A stretch of DNA of 64,000 nucleotides from Zeus faber. Lineage: Eukaryota; Chordata; Actinopteri; Zeiformes; Zeidae. Location: contig OY482860.1 in the NCBI GenBank assembly GCA_960531495.1, positions 7,144,871 through 7,208,870 of the forward strand, written 5' to 3'. The position numbers and the translations under genes were made by a program. Shown one piece after another: positions 48,758 through 61,509 of this stretch (position 1 is its first letter; each line of letters opens with the position of its first letter). A model generated the notes under the pieces. It did no database searches. It saw only the letters and a program-made list of their open reading frames with translations, and was not told the origin of the DNA.

Positions 48758-49846
48758 ATGCCAGCCAAAGCACCCATCTACCTAAAGCCAACCAACAGTA
48801 AGAAGGGGAAGAAATGTCGCTTGAGAGATATTTTGTCCCCTGACATGATTAGTCCGCCACTGGGGGACTTTCGTCACACCATCCACATCGGGAGAGGTGG
48901 CGAGAGAGATGCCTTTGGAGACATGTCCTTCCTCCAAGGGAACTTTGAGCTCCTGCCGGGGAAGGGAAATCTGGCCCACCCTCAGTTCGGCTTGCAAGGT
49001 GACTTCCAGAGAACAAACAGCACCTCTGATGCCGCCTTTGTTGAGACCCCGTCTCCGGTTCTCAAGAACGCCATCTCCCTCCCAACGATTGGCGGATGCC
49101 AGGCCCTCACCCTGCCCATGATCTCCTCGACCGCTTTTCCACTGCCCCCGGAACCTTTGGGGGACATCGTTGGACCAACTCCCATGAACCAAGACACGGC
49201 TGAACAGCTACAGATCCTGCAGATGGATGCTCTGTTACGCACCATGGAAGTCTTTGGCGATGACACCACACAACCCTCTGCAGATATCCAGTCAAAACCT
49301 GATGTCCTTCTGGATTTGCTGGAGAAATCCAGATCAAAGAGGGTCTCCAGCGCAAACAAAATAAACAACAGTGAGAACAGGTCTGAGAAGGCCTTTCACA
49401 TGAACAGCCACAGCAAAAGCAAAAGCAGCTACAAAACGAACGGAAGCCTAAACAGTGACACAAGCAGTGACACAAGCAGCGATAGCTTTGACGGAAAAGG
49501 AAGCTGCGGGAGTAACAGGCATGGAGACGAAATCTGCACGGGCAATGGCAGCCTCACTGGCAACGGAAACTACAACAGTTTTGGATGCTTCAGCAACGAT
49601 ATAACTCTGGGTTACGAGAAGGAGCTGTCCCATTGCAATGGAGATTGGGCGGACAGGGATAGCGGGATGGAGGACGGACGCACCTGTGATTTTGACTTTG
49701 AGTTCAGCAAGAACAAGAGCGCGTCACAGGATTCCCTCACCCAGATCACCGGGTCTCTCCTCTCCCTTGAACTCGATCTGGGCCCATCCATCCTGGATGA
49801 GGTGCTCAACATTATGGACAAGCCCACAGCCAAGAGCAGGCCATGA
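48758..49846 (+). CDS. cdc42ep3: cdc42ep3, CDC42 effector protein 3 (Borg2)
   Basis: An intact 362-aa protein. Borg/CEP proteins bind GTP-loaded Cdc42 through a CRIB motif and regulate septin filaments and actin at the cell cortex. In order: a basic N-terminus (KKGKKCRLRDILSPDM, 15-30); the CRIB core ISPPLGDFRHTIHIG (31-45); the conserved DAFGDMSFLQGNFELLP block (51-67), a family hallmark; the septin-binding homology region with NSTSDAAFVETPSPVLKNA and SLPTIGG (87-113); a variable middle; and the C-terminal block SLTQITGSLLSLELDLGPS then ILDEVLNIMDK (326-356). The ATG has A at -3; no other ATG precedes it in frame within the exon. The coding region is one exon, as in mammals. At 362 aa it is about 108 aa longer than the 254-aa human protein. 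The extra length lies in a Ser/Asn/Gly-rich centre (about 190-310) with SDTSSDTSSDS repeats. The CRIB and C-terminal motifs separate CDC42EP3 from EP1, 2, 4 and 5. Confidence 0.97.
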   Translation: MPAKAPIYLKPTNSKKGKKCRLRDILSPDMISPPLGDFRHTIHIGRGGERDAFGDMSFLQGNFELLPGKGNLAHPQFGLQGDFQRTNSTSDAAFVETPSPVLKNAISLPTIGGCQALTLPMISSTAFPLPPEPLGDIVGPTPMNQDTAEQLQILQMDALLRTMEVFGDDTTQPSADIQSKPDVLLDLLEKSRSKRVSSANKINNSENRSEKAFHMNSHSKSKSSYKTNGSLNSDTSSDTSSDSFDGKGSCGSNRHGDEICTGNGSLTGNGNYNSFGCFSNDITLGYEKELSHCNGDWADRDSGMEDGRTCDFDFEFSKNKSASQDSLTQITGSLLSLELDLGPSILDEVLNIMDKPTAKSRP

Positions 49847-50420
49847 GCAGCGCCGAGGCATCCTGAGAGACGAAAGGGAATTTATGGACTATGATTATGA
49901 GGACTCACAAAGCAATCAGAATGGTGTCTGGAAATATCATTGTGATGGAATGAGCATAACTAGGCCGAGCTGCTTATATTGTTTATTGTCCAAACGGAGA
50001 GCTGTTCCAGCTTCTGCAGGATGTTGATTCTTTTTCTTGTTTTTATCAGTCATGCAAGCAGCATGTTTAAGGTGCATGCGCTATTGAATTATAACTTAAA
50101 CACAGCCACTGTGCCTTTGATTTAGCAATTGAATTACTCAAATAACAAATAATATAGGTTTGTGTTCTTATAATGACTTCTGCAGCATATACTGTATACA
50201 TGATTCATTTAAAGTGTTCGGGTAGCCTTAGCTTTTTTTTTTTTCCCACAAACTCTTATTTCGCCATAAAAATATGCATTCTGTGTGACATTTAATTCTG
50301 TTAAACAAAGCACTGTTTAGTTTGTCACATGATTGTTTTCCTTGTGACTACTTCAGAGAACACTATGCATATTTGTGTTTTTAATATTACAGCACAAATA
50401 AATTCACTTGTCCTAGTTTG
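49847..50420 (+). other. cdc42ep3: cdc42ep3 3' UTR
   Basis: AT-rich sequence downstream of the TGA with ATTTA-like and T-rich segments (poly-T at 50232-50244). It ends just after the first AATAAA, giving a UTR of roughly 570 nt. Confidence 0.6.
50397..50402 (+). promoter_or_regulatory. cdc42ep3: cdc42ep3 polyadenylation signal AATAAA
   Basis: This is the first canonical AATAAA after the stop codon, 551 bases downstream. It is followed by a T/G-containing segment (cttgtcctagtttgcctatt) suitable as a downstream element. Confidence 0.6.
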
Positions 50421-53293
50421 CCTATTTTCTTGCCAGAAGAGGGAGGGGGTAGTATAGAAATACAGCCTTCGGATTAACAGAGGTGATAACAATGGATGTA
50501 TTTCTTCGCCTCTGGGATTCCTCGAGTTCTGTCTCCTCGCGCTGCAGCGGGAGTGCTGCCTTCATCTGCGCAACCGGGCGCCTGCTTCATTTGTTTGTGT
50601 GTGGACGGAACAAGCAGAGGAGGGGTCTTTGAAATTCTTTGAATTCCGGCCACAGTGCACAAGTGTTCGGGACCAGACATAAATCAGCTGTTTTCTCTGA
50701 AGGGGGAGAGGCATAGTCTCAGCCCCACAGTATCCACTGCCACAAATGTATGGCAGCATGGGGCAGTAAAATATTCAACAACTTCCAGCAGCCAAACTAT
50801 GTTTAGTGCTGAGTGATAGATGCGCACTGGGCTAGAGCCGCCTATACTAGAGGTATGTTTGCCGTTCCGTGATAAAGCAATAGTCTCTTGAACCCAAATC
50901 GCCCCCTCACAGCAGCCGACTCCTCAAACCTCCACGGGCCCTTCAATGCAGGCGTATGCAGGGTTTGCCAATGCAAGATATTTAACACACACGTTCAAAT
51001 CCAAAATAAAAGCCAGGCCCCTCCCGACGTGCCCTGCACTATTCGACATGTCAGTGCTACGCTCAAGGAACCTTTTTCCTGGGCTCCCATCACACCCTAC
51101 ATCAAAATAGCAGGAGAATTTCTGTCAGCGAGCTAATTTAAATGCAAATAATTGGATGGGTTCGAATTCCATTTCCGTCTCGACGCTGGCTGATGTGGCG
51201 AACCTCTCCAAAACCCCTCAGAGACCTCAGAACGTCCATAGACAACCACGCAAAGACCAGGTGTGTCATGCTGTTCGTAAAACCAGATGTTAGGCGGAGA
51301 CAAGCAGAGTGCGAATTACCCAATGACCCAATGGGTTCAACATTTTCTTCAGCAGGGGGCAATAATGAAATAAAAACACACCGTTTTTATTTGCTTTGTT
51401 TGGAAGAAAGATCGCTCTGATCTGAGATGCAGATCGCACCCTCTTCTGCAGAGCTGCTCCCGCTGGAGTTGCTCCAACTTGCCTGGGGCCACCGCAGAGC
51501 ACGACGCTCAGCGTGATGGTACGGTCCATTTTAGGGGTGTCTGAAATCGTAGTACAAGGTCCTTCCCAGGATGAATATGGGATATATATTGTAATGTTAA
51601 CGATTTCAGGTTATAAAGATATATATGAACGTTTCGACCTTCCCAACCTGTTTTTACCTCGTTTTGTTTTTACCCCTGATGTCTCTTAATTAGAGAGGTC
51701 AGATCCCGCCAATCCCCCCACGTAATTCGAACTATGGAGACCAGGACATTTAGCCATGCAAGAAAACCCACGTTGTCGCGGATGCCTTAGCCGTTGGAAA
51801 ATCCCCGCAGTAGCGCTAAGGAGTTTGTGAAGGCATAGCTGAAAAATATAACCTTTGAGAATGAGTAATGGAAACATTTACTGTCAAGGTAATTACTATG
51901 ATAGTGCCTGCGATGGTACATCCTTGCCTTGATGACAGGCGTGGAGCCCCAGTACTGTAAGCTCCTCACAGCTTACAAAAGATGTTGTGTCCACAGCCAA
52001 GCATTATGTTGTGTAACATGTTAGAAGTATTTCTGTGGAAATTCCAAGGCTTTTGGATTGGAACATCAGGAAATACCAGAGTGTTTCATGAAATCCAACA
52101 CTCAACATATGTTAAATTCGGAACGCTGCCTTCATATTCTTGAACAACTCTGCAAAACCACAAACTTGAAAGTGTGCAGGTTTTTTTTTCTGCTTTGAGA
52201 GAACAGTCGGCTTGGTGTTTTGAGATGGATTTGTGATACGTATGGATTTTTGTTATTTGCTATTTGTTATTTAAATCATATCATTTTTTCCCATTGACTT
52301 CAATCCCGTAGGCGTAGATAAGCGATCTCTCTGGATTTTTCATCCACGCCAGCGAAGCGTGTGCAGGCTACTGCCGGCCCTGGCCTCCCTTCTGCTGTTG
52401 CTGGTTTAGTCTTTCCTGAGACCCTGAGGGCAGAGCAAAATACCACAGATGGAAGGTACAAATAGTCCTGTTGGACTGTTTTTATTACGACAGGGTCGGG
52501 GCCAAGGTAGCTTGTCCTGGGGAAAGCGAGCATCCAACCGACTTAGATTCCTGAAGTTCCTGAGCACCAGTTAGCAGCATATACTGTAGTATGTGCCCCC
52601 ACACACACACACACACACAACATTTCCTGACTCATTCACTTATGCTGTAAGTTTATATATGGTTTTTGCTTGTTTTTTTTTAAATTGAGATGGGACTGAG
52701 GTTTTTGACTTTGATTCACTCACTCAGTGGTTTGGTCCTCCATGGAAGCGAGCGTGATCATAACAGTAAACATATGATGAACCTTGGTTTATCCTGCATT
52801 CTCGAAGATTCCACCACAGTGAAAGCAGTTTACATTAGTTTCCTCTTATCTGTCTTTTTGGTTGTCAAACAAGCCAAACAAATGCCGGGGCAACACAATT
52901 CCCCCCACGCAGGATAAACCGAAATGAAGATTAGGAATAAAGAGATGAAAAGCCACTTCTCTCTCGGCGCACGCAGATAAATCATTCGGGGGAACACGTT
53001 GTGAATGTTATTCCAAACGCTCAGCATCGCGGACCGGGGGAATCCAACTCCTCGCTTTCCTTGGGCAAAGGTGAAGCTGTCAGTTTACAGATGAATAAGC
53101 TTTGGCCCCGTAGGCCGCCGGTGCCAAAGAAAGCAGACCTCAGACCCAGCGAAAAACTTTCCACCGCAGATCCACGAGGGAGCGGAATAATGTGCGCACT
53201 GTCTCTCGCATGGAGGTGTCAGTGAAGGAGCCCCGCGTAGCCGGACCCCGAGCCGGGTCGGGCGGATAACGGGGAAACTTTAATAAGACGTTT

Positions 53294-53309
53294 CCCCCCC
53301 CCCCCCCCC
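53294..53309 (+). repeat. poly(C) tract
   Basis: C16 followed by TCCCGCTCCCC. Confidence 0.85.
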
Positions 53310-53677
53310 TCCCGCTCCCCGGCCCTGGATGGAGGCAGCAGAGACGTGGGCCGGAGCATAAAGCTCCTCTTGTCCTCCCCCGCTCACGCTCCGACTCCAA
53401 AACAACGAGCCCCGAAAGCACGGCGGTTTTCCATCCGACAACCTGAGGGAAAAGCGCGAGGGTTCTCACAGAAACGAGGATGATCATCGGGGGGAACGAC
53501 AAGATTGCTTTGTTCAAGCCGGTGGGGTCGTAAAACTATATTGACGCGATGAGGGCTTAATCCGGAGCGCCGGCGGTTTTGTGCAGAGTTTCGTTTTTGG
53601 CATCCAGGGTGGCATCCGAGAGCTTCGCGGATCTGTTGATTTATCAACCTGGAAGCCTAAACTACCTCCCAATGTTT

Positions 53678-53682
53678 ACACA

Positions 53683-53719
<37 letters not shown>
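53678..53719 (+). repeat. (CA)n microsatellite
   Basis: About 20 CA units with one CCCA interruption. Confidence 0.95.
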
Positions 53720-53721
<2 letters not shown>

Positions 53722-54715
53722 GAGAGCAGCGTCGAGTGGGAGCGCTTATCCTTGGGGGGTGAATTAAAAGTAGCGGGAGGGCAGCGTTGATGCAGTGCAG
53801 GGGCGAGCTGCCTCACGCGGACCACAGACGCCGTGGCTTCGACGGGGCTGTTGACCGCTGTTTGGTCGACGGTAACCATAGCGACGGGTCCAAACCCTCT
53901 GCACGTGAGCACCTGATTTTCGAGCTGAGAGGGCGACAGTTGAACGCTGGAGCCGCCGTCACCTCGGAAGCCGGCGGATGGCAAAAGACAGAAGCCAGAC
54001 CCCGGCTCTTTATTTAAATTGCAGCAGGGAGCAAAACAAAACGTCGAAATGTGAATTGAACGCACCTCTAAGCACCTCTCACCTCATTTTTCCACTTCCC
54101 ACAAGCTCAATTGTCGGGTCGTCATTGAACATGCATATTTCTTGAAACTCACACGCCGGTCGAAGCAGACTGTAAGTAGTTTTGCCAAATAATCTTTGGT
54201 AGAAAGTTTCAATGCATCATTATCGTATCTGGTTTTGTTTTTTCTGCAATAAATGTTCTGAAAGCAGGGGCACTCCAAACACGAAAAAGTAATGTAATGT
54301 AATCTCCAATATAATTTGAATACCATTTACCATCCAATTTAGTCATGAATACAGGCCAAAAAATATATAAAAATGATCCGGTAATGCTTTATTTTGTAAC
54401 GCAAGAATCTCATAAACAACAATGCTATAATTGGCCCAGTTTATATATCCCTTCCCGTGTGCCAGCAGCATGCTAGAATGATTTGATGACTCACAAACTG
54501 CACCGCCATGCCGCTCACTCTCCCGAAATAATTCCCCCTTGACTTCACGCAGGGCGACCTACATGTCCACACTTCGAGGCTGCAACCCGGTGACATCCCC
54601 TGCGCCGATGGACGCTACCGGGAGGATTCCCCGGGATCACAACGTTGTCTTTAAGATGATCAACTTTTTGACACCCCCTCGCACTGCGAACAAACCATTG
54701 ATTATTCAAAAGTGC

Positions 54716-54778
54716 CCCCCCCACCCCTCCCACCCTCCCCCCCCCCCACCCCGCCCACCCCCACCCCCACCCTCACCA
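54716..54778 (+). repeat. C-rich (CCCCA)n tract
   Basis: Nearly pure C with A/T/G interruptions. On the minus strand this is a G-run cluster capable of G-quadruplex formation. Confidence 0.85.
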
Positions 54779-57700
54779 ACAGCACGATAGTGGCTGAATA
54801 GCTTCAGGTCGGAATGTAAATGAAAATCTTTGGTTTGCGGCGGCTGCACGTGAGATGTCCTTCTATGGAGAGAGAGGAAAAACAGGGGGGGGATGAAAGA
54901 GGGATCAAACCGTGTCAGTCCTTATAATACGTCCGGGGCTGTATTTCAAACGGAGCCCCTAGCTCAGCTCGCTCAGTCTATATTCACACTTACGTCGAGG
55001 TATTTATACATTTGTTTTTTTGCTCCTTTTCCTTCCGAGCCGTCTCCCCGGAAATTCCTTCCGTGCCTGGAGGGAACGGGTGATACACCCCGCGGGGCTG
55101 GTATCTCCCTTAATAGACACCGATGATATCACTTGCCCTCTTTTCCTCTCGCGGCCCACAAACATATCTGTTGCCCGCAACGGGAGCCGTAGGATCATAA
55201 CAAGAGCCAGATCGCAGAGGTATCGGCTGGCGGTCAATCCCGGTAGGTTCCTTTCGGCTGAGCCAAATCATTTATCTGCCAAAGGAATTTGTAATAGCCT
55301 TCATTAACAGGCCCCTTGAAGTGCGCTGTTGATGTTACCCTGACCGCCTGGTTTCCTACGCAGGCTCATTTATTGACGGCGGCTCCGCAACTGCATTTTA
55401 TCACGGCGCTCAATTCCCTTAAGTGCATTTGTCAAATAACTTTTGACCTGGAAGCGATTGAGTGACCACGGCGCGCTGGAAGACAGGAAAGCACACAATG
55501 CTCAGGTCAGAGCGGCGCATTCCGGCGTTACGGCCAACAGTCCTCTGTATTCTGCCTTTTAAGGTAAGACCCCGCTCGGCTCCTCTCCTGATGCTTGATC
55601 CCTCTGTCTCCCGGGGGGTGGGGGTGGGGGGCGCTCTCACTCGGGTGCCCCGGAGAGTCTCCTTTTATAACCTGTCACCGGCCAGTCATGCAATCACATC
55701 TGCGGGAGATTTCCAGCTGGCTCCTTCCCTACTGACCCCGCGGAAGAACCGCAGCTGGCGGCCATTTTTGCATTTTGTTTGGGAGAGCTTTGTACGCGTC
55801 GTGGCTTTCACAGCTGAATTATGAGCTGGCAGTAAAGTGAATCAACACGCAGTATGCGAAAACACACATATTTCAAACCGCGTGGTCGAAAAAGCGAACA
55901 AGAGCTGTAAACCTGCGTGCCGGTTCGATTTTCACAGTGGCACGACCTCTGACCTCTTCCTAGTTCATGTTCAGTTCTAGTGCAACGTGCCCCCGACTTG
56001 AATCACACCAAGCTCTGCCTGTGGAATTCATCAGATTTTGTTTTTTTTACCATTTGACAACTGTGGGGAGCAGAGTGATATAGCAGATTACTCTTTTCTT
56101 TGAATGGATTGCCAGTTGCCGTGACGACTGAGAGCGGCAGCTCACTTCACAAGCCCAAATGTATAGAATGTTCTGGACAAAGTCCTAGCGCATGCATCAA
56201 GATCCAATGCATCAAGATTTAATGAAAACATCGACTGCAGACTTAAACACAGGCTGGACATTTTACAGCACAAAGGTAACCTACGGTGGAGGTTCTCACC
56301 GTTCGGGGACCTACAGGGGTCCTTTAAAGGGGTTCCAGGGGGTCCCCAGCAAAACGATCAAAAGTTAATTATCACTATTATTTAATTAACATTCGACATT
56401 AGCACTATCACAGAATGTACAATAACGACTGTTTGGTGCTAATTTCACTGTTATCCCCACAACTAAAGCATAGCCGGGTACGGAAGTTTGGACTAAATCA
56501 TATCAACAAAAATGTTCTCAGATTGATCTCCCAGAGACAAAATCTGATCAAAATCGGGTCCTAACAGGAATCTAAATGAGTGACAATGACGATGAGAATG
56601 AGAATGATTCAGAGTTACTGGTAGAGGAATGTAAAAATATATATATATATATTTCCGGAGAAAGAATTTGACAGTTATTTTTGTGTTTCCCAGAAAGTTC
56701 AATTAAGTTTCAAGTTGGTTAAATAAAAAGAAAACAAGTGAGACCCCTACTGGCAGATTTTGAGATAGCACCTTATTACACAGCACTATGCATATTACTG
56801 TATTATCTTTCATGCTTCCGATCCAGGCACTTTCCAATCGTTGCTTAATAGCTTAGGTTTCTCTACATTTCCATACAGACAAACACCATCAATCCACCAC
56901 ATCAACTCTGACATCACTAACTACGTCAAGACCACAGGTCACTGGGTTCCCCGGCGACGACGAAGAAATACCAACGCTGAAGTTTCCCAGAAGCAAGGTT
57001 AGAAGTATTTTTTTTTGTTTCTTTCAAGAGCATGGAAGGCAGGTCACTGGTGTCAAAGACATTGACCTTTGGGGAGCGCTGCGGGCGCTTTCCTTTACGT
57101 TACAGTCAAGGTATTCCACTGCCCAGCTCTCTTTGACCTACATATGTCGGCTTCCTCAGGGTTCAAGTTGATGTCTTTTTGACGGATGCTCAGGCGACAA
57201 GCCCACACACAGTGGTTCTGATAATTATACTGTATCATATTAGTTGGAGGTGCTTTTTTTTGTATTTTAAGGATATGACAGATTTTTATTTATATATTTT
57301 TTTCATCTTGGATGCAAATTTGTAATTGTACGGACAAGCACGTCGAGGAGCGTATCGAGCCTTGGCTGGTTTGGTGACACCGAGATTCCTTTTAAGAGAA
57401 GGCGGACCAGGTTGTTCTCTTCTGTTTGCCCGAAACAGACTTCTGGACACTTTCAAACTGCTTTTGGCCTCACAGCTGTAGGCTGGAAGGGTCACGTTTC
57501 AGTAAATGAGAGGGGACGCAGACAGGCTGGAAGGCTTGTTCTGTTGCTACATTTACACTTCAGCGCCTGCGTCCTCACCTCAAAACGCAGTATATATTAT
57601 TTTAAGCGGCCTCATGTTCCCAAGCTCCGACTGCATCCAGACTGTGCATTTCCAATGAGCGCCGCGGGATTCTGTTGAACAATCCAGATGCTGTATTCAG

Positions 57701-58734
57701 TGGGGCCACGCTATTTTGATTCGCACTTAAAACAACAGCAACAGTTACACAAGTCACCGCTGCATTTCGCACGTAATTTACAGATGTCGGTCCGGTCTGA
57801 AAATCAATGTTACGATCACTCTGCTTACAGCCATGGAACTGGCCATAAGCTCACTGTCCTTTTTAAACCTTATTATCAGAAATGCAAAGGTTTTGGGTTA
57901 AGTGTCAATAAACAAACCCTAACGTGAGTTTGCTGCTTTTAGAGAGGCGAGCAGCCCCCTCTGCTGTGTGATTGGACATACTGACTGCATTGGCCCCGAG
58001 CCTCAGTCAGCAGCCTCCTAAACCCCACGATTAAGAACCTAGAGGCGGCCCCCGGGGTTAAGGCGATCAGGGATTAATCATTTGTTGGTCCCTTGCACCT
58101 CGCCAATCTCCAGACCACCCAGATCTGTCTCAGCACTTAACTAGAACATTCCTCACTTGTGAATGTCAAATACAATTAGGGCTCCAAATCTGCTGAAAAA
58201 TCCTGGAACTGCGATCTCCCCGACTTAGGGAGATTGATTAGTGCCGTGTCAAACAGAATTTGTAAAGTCGGTAATGTGGCGATTATGTCAAAATTGTTTG
58301 ATATTGTTGGAAATAGTTTGAAATCGATATAAATATTTGTGTTTCTTGGAGAGAAAAAAGAGAAACACTAGCACTACAGTGTGTTTTATCAATTAGTTGC
58401 TTTATCACTCTGTTGCTTGGGCTGATTTGAAGTTATCCAGAGAGGATCAAAGCCTCGCTGATGACAATGCAGACAAACATTGTTGTGGTTTTAAACCCAC
58501 AGGATTAGGAGATACTGATGAGTGCTGAGCAGATCCTGCCACCTCAGTCTGATCACCTTCTTCAAACAAGGGGCAGGTCAAAGGTCAGAAAAGTAGCAAA
58601 AATGACTAAAAACACCAGTTCAACAACCAAAGTGGTTTGAGTGGGCATGGAAACGGCCACATTATGTTTAGGATGAAGCGCTATGCTCTGATGTTCGAGT
58701 GAAGAGCAAAGGGGCATTGCAGCATTGACATGGT

Positions 58735-58815
58735 CAAGTTAAGTAAGTTAAGTTAAGGTTTATTTACTGTATATAGCACATTTCATACACAGGGAAACAC
58801 AATGTGCATGTGTAA
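58735..58815 (+). repeat. fish interspersed repeat, second copy of the 30270 type
   Basis: Tandem AAGTTAAGTAAGTTAAG, then TTTATTTACTGTATATAGCA, CATTTCATACACAGGGAAAC and AATGTGCATG. It matches the core of 30270-30330. Confidence 0.55.
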
Positions 58816-60430
58816 CAATACAACCAAAATACTGTACAAGTGTAAGTGCAGAATATAAATAATGTATGCATATCTGCTGAGGTACACACACACACACACA
58901 CCAAGACCTTAGACATAGACTGTAGCGAAACGTAAGGTTTTGAACCTGCTTTTAAAGTCTGTCATAGTTTAACAAATTTGGACAAGGCATGGGGTCTGCG
59001 TGTGTGAATTCGGTCCACACTGCAAATGCTTCGTCAGAGCTTAGATTAAAGTCTCTGACAAAAGTTATGTTTTACTAATGAGATTATCTGCGCTTTCGCC
59101 TCCCTGCAACGGCACTGCCATGGAGGGAAGGGGGCAGAATGAAAATGACCCAACTATTCTGTGGCTTGGCCCGATCCCAAGCCCTTCGCATGCAACCTGC
59201 TAATTCATGCGGGCTTGCTAACAGCCCGCTTGCGTGCCAGTCCGTCATTAGTGCGGAGGAAGAAATAGTCGCCAAATTGATCACATGGTCCCACCCGCTC
59301 TCCTTGCTCCGAGTGGCCCGCCGAAGCCGCGGAGGGCATGAGGGGGGGCCTGGAAACAAATACTCAAATTTATTGGTGAAAAGGGCGAAGAGTTAAAATT
59401 GGCCCTCTGGATTATTTAGTACCTCTGGTATTAAATAAATAAATACATTTACATTTAAATATTTATATTTAATATTAACAATATTTAGGGGTGAACATAT
59501 ATTTTGCAATACATGCTAAACATAATATTGTCATCTTTCTTCAAGAATATATTACAAAATGCAATGACCATATATTATTATTATTATTACTATTATTATT
59601 ATTATTATTATTATTAATACATACTTGAACAATATTATTTATTTATTTATTATATTATTCAATAACCAAAGATGCCACTAGTTTTAAATATGGGAGTTCG
59701 GGAGATGAAGGCGATGCATGAGGGTACTGTCAAAATTGTTGAAAGTCTGTATCTGTAGGTTGGGGTCTATTATGGCGACATCATCACATCTGGTGGCGCA
59801 GTAATGCACCTCAAACTCACAGCCAATACTCGATCCAAGGCCTGAGTTTGTCAAACAGAGGGTCCAGTTGCCAGGACCCCCGCTCGCTTTCATTTGGTGC
59901 TTTCGCCAGCAACACAATTCGCTGGGTCATCATTTATTACCATTCACCAGGAAATCAACTCCAAGAGGCAAAACATTCTGTAAAAGCTGAATAAATAGTC
60001 GGTCGGAAGGAAAGCAAGAGCTACGGTTTGATTTCTGTTGGCCCTCGGAGCCGCAGAGTTGAGGTTGAGCTCAGAGGGGGCCGATATTGAGAAGGACAGA
60101 GGGACAGCGGTGGGCCAGGCCCAGGTGGGGGGGGGGGGGTGTTTAGGTGAATTGCCAATTGTCAGGGCCAGCTCCTGTATATTAAAGCATTTCATGCTGT
60201 ATACATCAGCTTCACGTCAGAGTTCCTTTCTGACATGAAGCTGATCAGTGAGACCTGCTGCTAAAACCACAAACACATTTATTCTGCTTCTGGGAGCCCC
60301 TCCAAACCAAACAAAATGTGTAAAGCTTCCTTTTGATTTGAGGCAGGACACCAGAACCCAAGCCAGAGCGCCCGCCATCCCACCCATTCTCAAAAAAGTA
60401 AGGGTTGTCTGTGTCGAGGAAAGACTTTAT
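58816..60430. other. intergenic, low information
   Basis: A short CA run (58884-58902), an AT-rich zone with an ATT array (59573-59617) and GC-richer unique sequence (59140-59350, 59740-60120). No gene is seen. Confidence 0.5.
59573..59617 (+). repeat. (ATT)n microsatellite
   Basis: About 14 ATT units with one ACT break. Confidence 0.92.
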
Positions 60431-60439
60431 GAGGGGTCA

Positions 60440-60680
60440 ATCTCGTAGGGGATAGATTTGTTTGTTATTGTTTGGATGATTATTGGAATGATTCTCCTCT
60501 TGGCACGTTTCAGGCTTAAAGTGCCTGGAACAGACACGGTTGAGGTGTTGTTAGAGCCGCTATGCCACAAACATCTGCATTCCGTTTGCATCCAACCCCA
60601 GTGCCGTGTACCTCCTGCGGCATTTGAGCCAGTCGTAACACGCGAACAGTAGGAGTCAAAAACAATCCAAAACATATTCC
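60440..60680 (+). repeat. dispersed repeat, second copy of the 31600 family
   Basis: TTTGTTATTGTTTGGATGAT, CTCTTGGCA, ACACGGTTGAGGTGTTGTTA, CATTCCGTTTGCATC and GTCGTAACACGCGAACAGTA occur in the same order as in 31800-32250. Confidence 0.6.
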
Positions 60681-61149
60681 TTGTTGTGTCCTAACACATG
60701 GAGTTCACTTGCAGCTCCAGAGCAACTGGTCCGGAACATTTTATTTTAGTCCTGAAAGTTAAAAAATGTGATGAAATGAGGGACATGCAGTGTTTAATCT
60801 GTTTGAATGGAACTGTGTTGTTGGGAACTTCCACACGGAGTGATTTCCTTCCACAGAGACACCGTGAGGCAGGACTCTGTGGACTACAGGTAGGAGACAG
60901 CCACCTTCTTTTTTTTAGGATAAAGCAATAACACGCAACAAGTATATCCTTGTACTAGTAATTCTGCCTGTCACCACTCACCGTGTTATTACGTAAGTCG
61001 ATGAAACGAGTCGATTGTTCAATGGAAACCATGAAAATTATACTCGTTTTAGACGTAATACTGATGTAAAGAGGAGCGACAGAACAAACTGAATCTAAGT
61101 TCCATGGGAACTCGAAAATTTGTTATTGGTCTCGATAATGGACCCCGTG

Positions 61150-61222
61150 TATTGCTGCCTGCAGCCATATCTATTACTATTATTATTATTATTATTATTA
61201 TTATTATCATTATTGTTAATAA
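61150..61222 (+). repeat. ATT array with family landmark
   Basis: GTATTGCTGCCTGCAGCCAT, then about ten ATT units. The same landmark precedes the array at 31624. Confidence 0.7.
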
Positions 61223-61297
61223 AAAAAATTTAACTTCATACATACACTGCTACTTGTGATCAACACATTTTTCCTCGATTTTACTGCCTTTTAATTG

Positions 61298-61375
<78 letters not shown>

Positions 61376-61407
61376 GTCTATCTATCTATCTATCTATCTA
61401 TCTATCG

Positions 61408-61495
<88 letters not shown>

Positions 61496-61503
61496 GTCTA
61501 TGG
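61298..61503 (+). repeat. (CTAT)n tetranucleotide array, about 51 units
   Basis: 205 bp of CTAT with three single-base variants (CTGT, CGAT, CTGT). It directly abuts a truncated Tc1 copy. Confidence 0.98.
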
Positions 61504-61509
61504 ATCTCC

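Larger units (their letters stand above)
50421..58730. other. downstream flank of cdc42ep3, no gene found
   Basis: No exon, RNA gene or transposon coding region is supported. It contains C-rich tracts (53294, 54716), CA arrays (52601, 53678) and long complex CpG-containing stretches, notably 53000-53640 and 55190-55480. These have the look of single-copy, possibly conserved non-coding DNA. 56300-56900 is AT-rich and unremarkable. Confidence 0.5.

Noticed and set aside
48782-49475. Minus-strand frames of 120-136 codons
   Set aside because: Antisense shadows of cdc42ep3.
51150-51180. GGTTCGAATTCC, a tRNA B-box-like word
   Set aside because: No A box at tRNA spacing and no cloverleaf.
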